Assembly: GCF_002949735.1 (NCBI RefSeq)
Contig: NZ_CP026681.1
Coordinates: 3,348,001-3,412,000 of the forward strand
From: Nostoc sp. 'Peltigera membranacea cyanobiont' N6
Lineage (GTDB): Bacteria; Cyanobacteriota; Cyanobacteriia; Cyanobacteriales; Nostocaceae
DNA: 64,000 nucleotides
Direction: 5' to 3'
Made by a program: the position numbers and the translations under genes. The notes beneath the pieces were generated by a model, which was not told the DNA's origin, searched no databases, and was given only the letters and a program-made list of their open reading frames with translations. Positions 33,643 to 41,436 of the stretch are shown here, piece after piece. Positions within the stretch are counted from its first letter, which is position 1; every line of letters begins with the position of its first letter.

Positions 33643-34743
33643 TCATTGCAAACTCTCCACATACCGCGAATAAGTTTGATAACACAATTGCATGACTTTT
33701 CGAGGATGTCCGCCACTTTCTTGGATGAGTTGGATGATTTCTTCTTCAGTAAAACTAACTGAAGTTCTAGCCAAACGGTTGGTAATAAAAGTACGCATAG
33801 TAGCTTCATTCCAAGGATGAATGTGTTCCTCTTGGCAAATACCTGCCAACGGAGAAGTATTACCTTGCTCCTGACTATCATTAAAAAGGTTGTTCAGAGG
33901 TTCGGTGGCAGCTAAAATCAGCTTCAACGGAGCATTACTTCCTTCAGCTAAACCGCGCAAATAATCTCTTATGTTGCGAGTAAAACCTTCGCCTGTAAGC
34001 TTTCCCACATTGTCTATAGCCAGTAGTATTTTACAACTTCGCAAATTGCGGGTTAATTGATAGTCTTTACTGTCGGGTATACCAATCCCGTGGCACAAAT
34101 CACTATAAAATTGACTTTCATTATGAAGTAAATTCAAGTCTAAAAAAACTGGCTGACGTTTAACCTTTAGACGAGTTTCTGCTTCTTGGCAAATAATCGA
34201 TAACAGCGAGGATTTGCCGATTCCCTCTTCCCCAATTAAAACAACACTACTACCGCTATTCAACACCTCAAATACTCGCCGGATTTCGCGCTCTCGGTCA
34301 AAGAATAGATCCTTTTCTTCTACTCTCCCATTAAAGGGAATGAAGGGATTATGATTTCGCTCAGATGGAGTATTATTAGGTAACTCTTGAGAAGTAGTAT
34401 AATCTGGTTCTGGCGCAGTGATATCAGATAGTTTTTGAGTAGGGTAATTATAATTTTTATCGAAAAAGTTTTCAAGTTCTTGCCTAAAATATCTTTTCTC
34501 AAGATCGTCGATATTTAAAACTCTTTTAATCTTATCAATTAATTTTTTACCTACTTCTCTGAAATACTGTTCTGTATATGGTTTGCCAGTAGGTTTATAT
34601 ATTTTATAAGTCATATCGCCATAATCCATACCTTGCCAACTTAGTAGAAAAACTTTTTCTTCTAACTTGCCCAGGAATACTACTTTTCCTTTCCTCTCCT
34701 CAAATATTTGTCTAATAGATTCTAATGCTTCTTCAGCTTCCAT
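33643..34743 (-). CDS. ATPase with N-terminal HTH-like domain (vWA-MoxR-associated type)
   Basis: 366 residues. The first ~95 residues match the N-terminal HTH-like module that many cyanobacterial NB-ARC/AAA/WD40 proteins share (EEALESIRQIFEERKGK, then VFLLSWQGMDYGDMTYKI and YFREVGKKLIDKIKRVLN). After an acidic linker is a P-loop ATPase domain: Walker A GEEGIGKSSLL, a hydrophobic Walker B region (KILLAIDNVGKL) and a C-terminal stretch of helices (FTEEEIIQLIQESGGHPRKVMQLCYQ). It lacks the effector domain seen in larger relatives, so it may recruit one from the CHAT cluster downstream. The start ATG at 34743 has a weak ribosome site. Confidence 0.78.
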   Translation of the reverse strand: MEAEEALESIRQIFEERKGKVVFLGKLEEKVFLLSWQGMDYGDMTYKIYKPTGKPYTEQYFREVGKKLIDKIKRVLNIDDLEKRYFRQELENFFDKNYNYPTQKLSDITAPEPDYTTSQELPNNTPSERNHNPFIPFNGRVEEKDLFFDREREIRRVFEVLNSGSSVVLIGEEGIGKSSLLSIICQEAETRLKVKRQPVFLDLNLLHNESQFYSDLCHGIGIPDSKDYQLTRNLRSCKILLAIDNVGKLTGEGFTRNIRDYLRGLAEGSNAPLKLILAATEPLNNLFNDSQEQGNTSPLAGICQEEHIHPWNEATMRTFITNRLARTSVSFTEEEIIQLIQESGGHPRKVMQLCYQTYSRYVESLQ

Positions 34744-34941
34744 TTAACCTGATTGAGTTGGTAGAGTAAAGTTAATACTTGGATATAAGTTTATTATCTT
34801 ACAGCAAAACCTACATAATCCTACGTCTATGTAGATATTCTTTGTATTTATGACATAATCCTACATTTACCTACATCCTACGTATAACTATGAACTAAAG
34901 GCGAGTATAGAGACATGCCAACAACAGAGGAGCGCAAAACG

Positions 34942-35283
34942 ATGTCTACTTACTCTCCTGGAAATGAAAATTTAGCTACACAGCAACAGCCAATAGTTCA
35001 ATCTCTAGATGTTCTCAGTCAGTCAAACAATACAGAACAACTTCTCGATATCGCTGAAAATATTACTGCTGCTTTAAGCAAATCAGATACAGTCGAATTA
35101 GTTCAAGCTGGAGGTCAGACAGCAGAAAATATTTTTAAGGTTTTAGTCCAATATGGTGGTAAACCAGTTGCAATTATCCTGGCTACTGCTGTTCTGATTG
35201 CAGCTACGGCTATACCAATCTTAGCTGTAAAAGTATCTCTTGGTCATATAACTCAAATCCCTAATATTTCCCAGATAAAATGA
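34942..35283 (+). CDS. Small membrane protein, divergent from the ATPase cluster
   Basis: I start it at ATG 34942 (113 residues) because GAGGAGC lies eight bases upstream, a strong ribosome site; ATG 34915 in the same frame has none. The first ~75 residues are polar with Ser/Gln/Thr-rich stretches and AAL/ELVQAG helices. The C-terminal segment PVAIILATAVLIAATAIPIL is a membrane helix, so this is tail-anchored in type. It is transcribed divergently from the ATPase/CHAT block, and its upstream DNA (34805-34890) has repeated CCTACAT/CCTACGT motifs. Family not recognised. Confidence 0.6.
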   Translation: MSTYSPGNENLATQQQPIVQSLDVLSQSNNTEQLLDIAENITAALSKSDTVELVQAGGQTAENIFKVLVQYGGKPVAIILATAVLIAATAIPILAVKVSLGHITQIPNISQIK

Positions 35284-35354
35284 TAGTTTTGCGTTGGGTT
35301 GCGCTTTGCTTAACCCAACCTACATTTTATTTCTAAGTTAGGAAATTACAAAAA

Positions 35355-35382
35355 AGGGCGGGCTAGATGCCCACCCCACAAG
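35355..35382. repeat. Fragment of MITE family A
   Basis: A 28-bp piece (inner right arm, with GATGCCCACCCCACAAGA) matching the inner part of the element at 22496-22622, without its terminal repeats. Confidence 0.6.
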
Positions 35383-35406
35383 AAATCAACCAAGAATGAC
35401 TTTTTG

Positions 35407-35540
35407 CTAATATCGAATTCGCGGATCTACATAAGCATTTAAAATATCAATCAAAATGCTGGCACTGACAACGATCGCACCAAAAAAGACTAGCACTCCC
35501 TGGACTGTGGGATAATCGCGATCTGCGATCGCTTGATATA
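35407..35540 (-). pseudogene. Detached 3' end of the ABC permease gene (134 bp)
   Basis: This segment repeats bases 36175-36308, the last 44 codons of the permease gene, in the same orientation, with four mismatches over bases 35408-35540 as aligned by eye. It translates in the minus strand to the permease C-terminus (ILNAYVDPRIRY) and ends with its own stop (TAG versus TAA in the intact copy). It has no start and is a remnant. The unique gene between the two copies is 35557-36162, so the fragment marks a gene inserted at, or duplicated with, the permease 3' end. Confidence 0.9.
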
Positions 35541-35556
35541 ACGGAGTAGTATTTCT

Positions 35557-36162
35557 ATGGCTTACAGCGAGTTTAGTTTAGCTAAAGCAAAACAAGAATT
35601 TAGTTTAACCACATTAGAAAAACGCGATATTTTCGCTGCTGTTCCTGAATTAACAGCGAGTAATCTACTTGTAGAAACACTCAATTATAACCTGGAAATA
35701 GCTTTAGCTAGTAATAGTGAAAAAGCGCGTTCTGAGTTAATTATTGCTCCAATTCTAGTTGATTTACGCCGACAATTACGAGAACAAATTGGTTTATTCT
35801 CTGGGATAGATTTTACTGTCGATAATACTAAAGGATTAAACGGCATTTGCGATTTTATTATTACTAAATCTCCAGAAATTCTAATTTTGACAGCACCAGT
35901 AATTATAGTTGTAGAAGCAAAAAAAGAAAATATTAATGCGGGTTTGGGTCAGTGTGCAGCCGAAATGGTAGCAGCTAAAATGTTTAATGAGCAAGCTGCA
36001 ACTGAGATTAAAATAATTTACGGCGCAGTCACAACGGGCAGCATTTGGCAATTCATGAAACTAGAAGAACAAGTATTGAGCATTGATTTAAGTGAATATT
36101 ATCTCAAAGATGTAAATAAAATCCTTGGTATTTTGGTGAGTGGTATTTCTCAAGAAAATTAA
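35557..36162 (+). CDS. PD-(D/E)XK nuclease-fold candidate protein
   Basis: 201 residues, from ATG 35557 with GGAG 11 bases upstream. A possible nuclease core is visible: GICDFIITK with D99, then IIVVEAKKEN with E120 and K122, and a following Q132 (GQCAAEM). This D...ExK order with a trailing Gln is the PD-(D/E)XK pattern; earlier E60 (SELIIAPIL) may be the helix glutamate. The protein resembles cyanobacterial hypothetical families, not a named enzyme. It sits between two direct copies of the permease 3' end, which suggests that it arrived as a mobile unit. Function (homing, defence or other) is not established. Confidence 0.7.
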   Translation: MAYSEFSLAKAKQEFSLTTLEKRDIFAAVPELTASNLLVETLNYNLEIALASNSEKARSELIIAPILVDLRRQLREQIGLFSGIDFTVDNTKGLNGICDFIITKSPEILILTAPVIIVVEAKKENINAGLGQCAAEMVAAKMFNEQAATEIKIIYGAVTTGSIWQFMKLEEQVLSIDLSEYYLKDVNKILGILVSGISQEN

Positions 36163-36174
36163 CAAAATATCAAA

Positions 36175-37200
36175 TTAATACCGAATTCGCGGATCTACAT
36201 AAGCATTTAAAATATCAATTAAAATGCTGGCACTCACAACGATCGCACCAAAAAAGACTAGCACTCCCTGGACTGTGGGATAATCGCGATCTGCGATCGC
36301 TTGATACAGTCGATTAGCTAACCCAGGCCAAGAAAATGTTACTTCTGTCAAAATCGCCCCACCTAACAAAGATGCAAAAGTTAACCCCAATACTGTAATT
36401 ACTGGGATTAGAGCATTCTTTAAGGCATGGGAGGCTAAAATCTTATTTTCACCAATACCTCTGGCTCTAGCGGCTTCTACATAATCTGCTTTCAAAGTTT
36501 GCTTTAAATTCACTCGCACAATTCGTTCAAAAATCCCACTCAGCAAAATTCCTAGTGTGAGACTCGGTAGAGCAAGATGGTGCAAAGATGTGAAAAACTG
36601 GGTGAGATTTCCACCGAGCAAGCTATCAATTGTATACAATCCAGTCACAGTAGTGGGAGCCGGAAGATTAGGCGGAAAGCGGTTGGAATTGGGAAACCAA
36701 CCTAGTTGGACTGAGAAAACCAACTGCAAAAGCATTCCCGCCCAAAACATAGGTAGTGCGTAGGTGATAATCCCAAACAAGCGTCCACCAACATCGAAAT
36801 ATGTCCCAGGACGAGAAGCTGAAAGAGTTCCAACGGCAATTCCAACGATGAGTGCAACCGCCATACTACATACTGCTAACTCCACCGTTGCGGGGAAGTA
36901 TTGCCCAATGATGTCCCAAACATTCTGTCCGCGACTCATTAAAGATGTTCCCAAATCAAAACGCAGTATGCTTCCCAAATAATTCAGGTACTGTAGCCAC
37001 AGAGGAAAGTTTAAACCTAATTGTTTTCGCAATTCTTCTTTAGCAGCTTCTGGCGCACGTCCACCGAGAATTGCATCTGCGGGATCTCCTGGTGTTGCTC
37101 TTAGTAAGAGAAATACAATAGTGATGATTGTTAATAACTGAAGTGGCGCAAGAAGCAACCGAGAAACTATGTAATATTGTAAAGCTTTAGAACGAGACAT
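36175..37200 (-). CDS. ABC transporter permease, DppB/OppB type
   Basis: 341 residues with six hydrophobic segments. The binding-protein-dependent permease loop is clear: DYVEAARARGIGENKILASHALKNAL. The start has LLAPLQLLTIITIVFLLLRATPGDPADAILGG as in peptide/nickel permeases. It forms one half of the inner-membrane channel; the partner permease and ATPase are not in this window. The gene for the lipoprotein is 169 bp upstream on the same strand. Its last 133 bases are duplicated at 35408-35540. Confidence 0.92.
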   Translation of the reverse strand: MSRSKALQYYIVSRLLLAPLQLLTIITIVFLLLRATPGDPADAILGGRAPEAAKEELRKQLGLNFPLWLQYLNYLGSILRFDLGTSLMSRGQNVWDIIGQYFPATVELAVCSMAVALIVGIAVGTLSASRPGTYFDVGGRLFGIITYALPMFWAGMLLQLVFSVQLGWFPNSNRFPPNLPAPTTVTGLYTIDSLLGGNLTQFFTSLHHLALPSLTLGILLSGIFERIVRVNLKQTLKADYVEAARARGIGENKILASHALKNALIPVITVLGLTFASLLGGAILTEVTFSWPGLANRLYQAIADRDYPTVQGVLVFFGAIVVSASILIDILNAYVDPRIRY

Positions 37201-37369
37201 ATATTAGTTATTTGTCATTTATTATTAGTTATTTGTTCTTTGTCACTGGTCATTGGTCATTTGTGAATACAACGTATTTCAAGTTAGTGAAGTTGTGTAC
37301 TTCACTCTGAAAGCTAAACTTAAAGGTCGTTTTAATTCTAAATTCTGCCCAATGCCCAATGCCCAATAA

Positions 37370-39022
37370 CTACTTTTTAATTGTTTGGTAAACCAGAATT
37401 TGGGTCGGGTTAAGTTGTACGCTGTTCACACCTTTTTGGGCAAATACATAGTCTTTGCTTTGCCATAAGGGAACGTAAGGTACATCAGCAATTACTAGCT
37501 TTTGAATTTCTGCAAATATTTTCTGACGCGCTTCAGGATTTAGTTCTTTGCGTTGTTGATCGATCAGTTTATTCATCGCTTCGCTATAGTAAAACGAACC
37601 CTGACTTTGACTGCCTCCATCTTCGCATCCTTTAGCAACTGAACCTTTATTACAAGACAAAAACGGCTGGACGTAATTATCTGGATCTAAAAAATCTGGA
37701 TACCAATCAAGTAAAGCTCCTGGATATAATCCTTTGGCAATGTCTTTAAAAAAGGCTGGCCCTTCGGCGGGGGTGACTTCAAATTGCAGTATTCCATCCA
37801 TTTTGGCATCTACAAGAGATTTGAGCGTCTGTGCTGCCAAACTACGAGTAGGCGAACTAGAAGGATACCAAATTTGAACTTTTGCCGGATTTTCTTTGGA
37901 AAAACCAGCAGTAGTTAACAATTTTTTAGCTTGCTCAAAGTTAGCATCGCCATAAGCATCTTTGAATAATGGCACAGAGACATTCAATGTCGTAGGAATC
38001 ATGCTATACAGAGGATCGGCTTGACCAAGTAACGCCCGCTCATTTAAAAGTGGACGGTCAATGATTGACGCGATCGCTTGTCTAACCTCTAATTTATCTA
38101 AGGGCTTTTGATTTCGGTTCAATACCAGATAGCTTACTACACTACCTTCAGCTGCGATCGCTTGCCAATCTCCTTTTTTCCCACCTTCTTCTAAGCTCCG
38201 ATTTTGATCTGGCTGTAGCGACAGATAAGCCACATCCACTGCACCTGTACGGAAAGCATTAAACAAATTAACCGGACTAGTTTGAATTTGGAGGTTAACA
38301 CCCTTGTTAGCTGGTTTTTCTCCCCAATACTTATCAAATGGATCGAATCTGATTGAATCAGTACCATACTGCGCTAACTTGTAAGGCCCAGTTCCCACAA
38401 AGATATTCGGCTTAAATTTACCAGCACCGAGTTCGTAAGCTTTTGGCGAAACCGCACACACTCCAGGAAACGCCAGCAGTGAGGGAAACGCTGCAAAGGG
38501 TTTTTTCAGCTTAATGCTTAACTCATACTCGCTTGTAGTTTTCACCGAATCTACTATATCACCTAGTAAAAATGAAGGTTTTCCTTTATTTTGAATAAAG
38601 CGGTTGATGGTGAACGCCATTGCTTGGGCGTTGAAAGGAGTTCCATCATGAAAAACCACTCCCTGACGTAAGGGGATGGTATAAGTTAAGGCATCTTGAC
38701 TGACTTTAGGTAATGCTGTAGCTAGCTGTGGCTTAATTTCCGTGCTTCCTGGGTTGTAGGTGTAAAGGCGATCGCTCATATTAAACACCAAGCCTAAAGA
38801 TGCTAACTCATAAGTATCAGCCGGATCGAGGGTTCTCGGCTTTGCTGTTGTACCTATAGTAATACGACCATCACCTGTAGGGCTATTTACAGAACCCGAT
38901 GGTGGCGTAGTTGACTGTGGACGAGGAGCGCAACTAACAACTAAAAATAAACATAGAGAGAATAAAGATAGGAATTGTGTAATCCGACCCCACCGTTTCA
39001 CGGACAAGGAAAACCAGGTCAT
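37370..39022 (-). CDS. ABC transporter substrate-binding lipoprotein (SBP family 5)
   Basis: 550 residues. The N-terminal signal ends in a lipobox (LVVSC), so the mature protein is lipid-anchored outside the inner membrane. The family-5 pattern is present: GRITIGTTAKPRTLDPADTYE, the KPKAFAA-type lysine-rich segments, GTGPYKLAQY, VDVAYLSLQPDQNR, RQAIASIIDRPLLNERAL and a typical end EIQKLVIADVPYVPLWQ. It binds peptides, nickel or similar ligands and delivers them to the permease next door. The ligand is not predictable. Confidence 0.92.
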   Translation of the reverse strand: MTWFSLSVKRWGRITQFLSLFSLCLFLVVSCAPRPQSTTPPSGSVNSPTGDGRITIGTTAKPRTLDPADTYELASLGLVFNMSDRLYTYNPGSTEIKPQLATALPKVSQDALTYTIPLRQGVVFHDGTPFNAQAMAFTINRFIQNKGKPSFLLGDIVDSVKTTSEYELSIKLKKPFAAFPSLLAFPGVCAVSPKAYELGAGKFKPNIFVGTGPYKLAQYGTDSIRFDPFDKYWGEKPANKGVNLQIQTSPVNLFNAFRTGAVDVAYLSLQPDQNRSLEEGGKKGDWQAIAAEGSVVSYLVLNRNQKPLDKLEVRQAIASIIDRPLLNERALLGQADPLYSMIPTTLNVSVPLFKDAYGDANFEQAKKLLTTAGFSKENPAKVQIWYPSSSPTRSLAAQTLKSLVDAKMDGILQFEVTPAEGPAFFKDIAKGLYPGALLDWYPDFLDPDNYVQPFLSCNKGSVAKGCEDGGSQSQGSFYYSEAMNKLIDQQRKELNPEARQKIFAEIQKLVIADVPYVPLWQSKDYVFAQKGVNSVQLNPTQILVYQTIKK

Positions 39023-39496
39023 ACAGTTAAATTTTATTTAATTAGAAGTCAGTGATTATACTATATATTCCCTAGTTTTATAGAATTTTTTACAATTACT
39101 TACTAATATACATACTTTTTATAGAGGATTTTGCTCGAATATTAAGATTACTATTTGATTTTTGAACAAAATTAGTTATTGTAGACGAGCCAGTGCATTG
39201 CGGAGGTTCCCGACGCTCGATGACTCGCTCTAAGCGAAGCCATGCCGAAGGCTTTACGCTACGCTATCCGTTGTAGCAACTGGCGTTGTGTTAGAACGGA
39301 GTTCGTAACGCACTATTATCAAGGTTTTGATGCCGTACTCTCCGTGCTAACACATCCTACGTATATTTTCAGAAATCAAACCGGATTCCTATATATAAAT
39401 TATCTGTATTCAGGATAATTAAATAAAAATACTACAATGCTAAATATAATACTGAGAACTTTATCTTATTTATATTGATGATTTCTATATAATAAT
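39023..39496. other. Non-coding region with MITE family B copy 2
   Basis: 474 bases without a gene, of which 39141-39394 is the second family B element. The remainder is AT-rich. Confidence 0.6.
39141..39394. mobile_element. MITE-like element, family B, copy 2
   Basis: About 254 bp. It begins with ATTAAGATTACTATTTGA and ends in AACCGGATTCCTATAT, sharing both ends with the copy at 22728-22942. The middle is different and contains a GC-rich region (TTTACGCTACGCTATCCG). Internal blocks may be other nested repeats. Confidence 0.65.
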
Positions 39497-40372
39497 TCAA
39501 GTTTTTAAAACTAACTGTTCAGAATTTTGAGAACTAGGGTCACGAGAAGAGTAGTTTAATATAAAAATTTCTTTTCCCTTATATCGTTCACCTTTAAAGT
39601 TATCTTGTTTACTTTTTCCATTTTTTTGATCGTCGGTTCTATTAATTGTATAATTCCATTCTTTATTGTGTATTTCTAATGCCCATTCATATAGGTTTCT
39701 AATTTTTTCGCTATTATCGTAAGTTATAAGATATTTTATTCTCTCCTTATGTATATTTAAGATTTGGCATAGCCGGAAATGGTCATCTTTAGAAAATGAA
39801 TGAGCATAAAATTTATCTTGGTCTGCATTGAAGTAAGGAGGATCAATAAATAAAAAAGCTCCATCAGGTACAGATTCGATAACTTGTTCAAAGTCAAGAT
39901 TAGTAATTTTAACGTTTTGAAGTTTCTCAGAAGTTCGTCGTATATTTCTGGGCCAATTCTCTGGACGCATACTGTATTTTTCACCATATCCCCAATAACA
40001 GTTTTGATGCTTCATAATCCCAGAGTAGGAGGTTCTATTTAGGTAAAACCATCTGCCAGCTTGTTCTAATTGATTTTGTGGAATGAATTCATTTTTGTAA
40101 TATTTATGTCTTTCTTTAGTAGCAGATTCACCTGATAAAAAGTTTATTAATTCTTCGGGACGATCTCGAATTATTAATAAGGTATTTATTAATAATTCAT
40201 CAATATCATTGAGCCAATTAATATTTACTTTATCTTTTACAAAAAATATAGACCCACCCCCAGCAAAAGGTTCAGCATAATAGGAGTGAAAAGGAATATG
40301 ATTAAGAATCAAATTACGAGCATAAAATTTCCCGCCAGGATATCTAAATGGTGAGTTTATAGGTTTGTTCAT
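39497..40372 (-). CDS. DNA adenine N6-methyltransferase, D12 class (Dam-like)
   Basis: 291 residues. AdoMet motif YAEPFAGGGSIFF, N-terminal SPFRYPGGKFYA and catalytic motif IDPPYFNADQ (DPPY) define the D12 class that methylates adenine in DNA. The middle (YWGYGEKYSMRPENW) fits the usual target-recognition part. No restriction enzyme lies beside it, so it may be an orphan methylase or a remnant of a type II system. The gene is markedly AT-rich and flanked on one side by a MITE, which suggests horizontal transfer. Confidence 0.9.
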   Translation of the reverse strand: MNKPINSPFRYPGGKFYARNLILNHIPFHSYYAEPFAGGGSIFFVKDKVNINWLNDIDELLINTLLIIRDRPEELINFLSGESATKERHKYYKNEFIPQNQLEQAGRWFYLNRTSYSGIMKHQNCYWGYGEKYSMRPENWPRNIRRTSEKLQNVKITNLDFEQVIESVPDGAFLFIDPPYFNADQDKFYAHSFSKDDHFRLCQILNIHKERIKYLITYDNSEKIRNLYEWALEIHNKEWNYTINRTDDQKNGKSKQDNFKGERYKGKEIFILNYSSRDPSSQNSEQLVLKT

Positions 40373-40652
40373 AATTACCTAAATTATTCATAGATTTATG
40401 TTTCCAATTTACTAACAACCTTGATTTAACGTTGATAATATAAAAATATTATTTGATTGTTAGATGTATTCTTGTCTTGTTGCTTTTCTACTAAAATACA
40501 TAATATAAATCGTAAAGAAATATTTGTTTTATTAAAACGTGGTTAATAAGTTAAAGAGGATTAACTTAAAACATCATTAGTTATACATAATTAACAAATA
40601 ATATACGATATTGTAAACAGCAGATTGAAAGTTTAATAGTGAGACTAAAAGC

Positions 40653-40979
40653 GTGAAGTATTTCTTTCTATCTGAGGGATGGACAGTTGCTAGAGTCTGG
40701 GCATCTGATGGACTCTGGCAAGTAACTGCATGGCGACGACAACCAGATATTCAGCGAATGAATGTTTGTTTAGTGGAAGAAAACGAATTGCTATGGCTTT
40801 ATCGAGTTGAAGAAGCCATTTTAACCGTAGAAGTGAAACCTACAATACCAGACACAGCCAGTACTACCATAGGTCAAGTAGTACTCAAGCGTCTGATGAG
40901 TGCTGAACAGGTCATCGAACGCCTAAACACAGCTGAGGCTAAGTGTCAACTGCAAAATATCCAGTTGGTGGTTCAGTAG
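40653..40979 (+). CDS. Conserved hypothetical protein, 108 residues
   Basis: GTG start at 40653 without an obvious ribosome site. The sequence is compact: SEGWTVARVWASDGLWQVTAWRR, then RMNVCLVEENELLWLYRVE. It looks like a small beta-rich domain followed by a helical end (LKRLMSAEQVIERLNTAEAK). No membrane segment. Family not recognised. It precedes psbB by 457 bp but is probably a separate unit. Confidence 0.65.
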   Translation: MKYFFLSEGWTVARVWASDGLWQVTAWRRQPDIQRMNVCLVEENELLWLYRVEEAILTVEVKPTIPDTASTTIGQVVLKRLMSAEQVIERLNTAEAKCQLQNIQLVVQ

Positions 40980-41436
40980 GTATTAAGGACTGGGGACTGG
41001 GGAAACAAGGAGGATAAGAAGAACAATCCATACCTAATAACCAATCACCAGTCCCTAAGACCTAATCCCCACTGCCCTCATAAAGAAAAGATAAGCAAAT
41101 TTAATCTGTGACGGGTATTGGTAGCGAAAAAACTTAGAGATGCTACGCGATCGCATCAATTTACACGCTTGCAAACAATTCCATCAATAGTTACACTTTT
41201 TAAAACATTCTCATTTTTTGCTTGGCGGTGGCTACCCTACAAGGTAAACCTCCCGAAGCGAGTAAGCATTGCCAAAGCGCCCACGCTGTCTGACTTATTA
41301 GACTAACTGTGGTAGTACTCTGGCTCTGGCAATAACAAAAAACAAGAGAGAGTTTTCTGAGTGGCGAATTTCGTTTCTTAGAATCTCAGTAAGAAAATTG
41401 CTTTGTAAACTAACTCATCGAGGAGGAGCGTAGTCG
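40980..41436. promoter_or_regulatory. psbB upstream region with strong ribosome site
   Basis: 457 bases hold an STRR patch (GGACTGGGGACTGGGG near 40988) and the psbB leader. AGGAGGAG at 41421-41428, eight bases before the ATG, is a strong ribosome site. I could not pinpoint the promoter. A 62-codon open frame at 41118 is not protein-like. Confidence 0.6.

Noticed and set aside
41118..41306. 62-codon gene upstream of psbB
   Set aside because: No ribosome site or protein-like pattern; lies in the psbB leader region.
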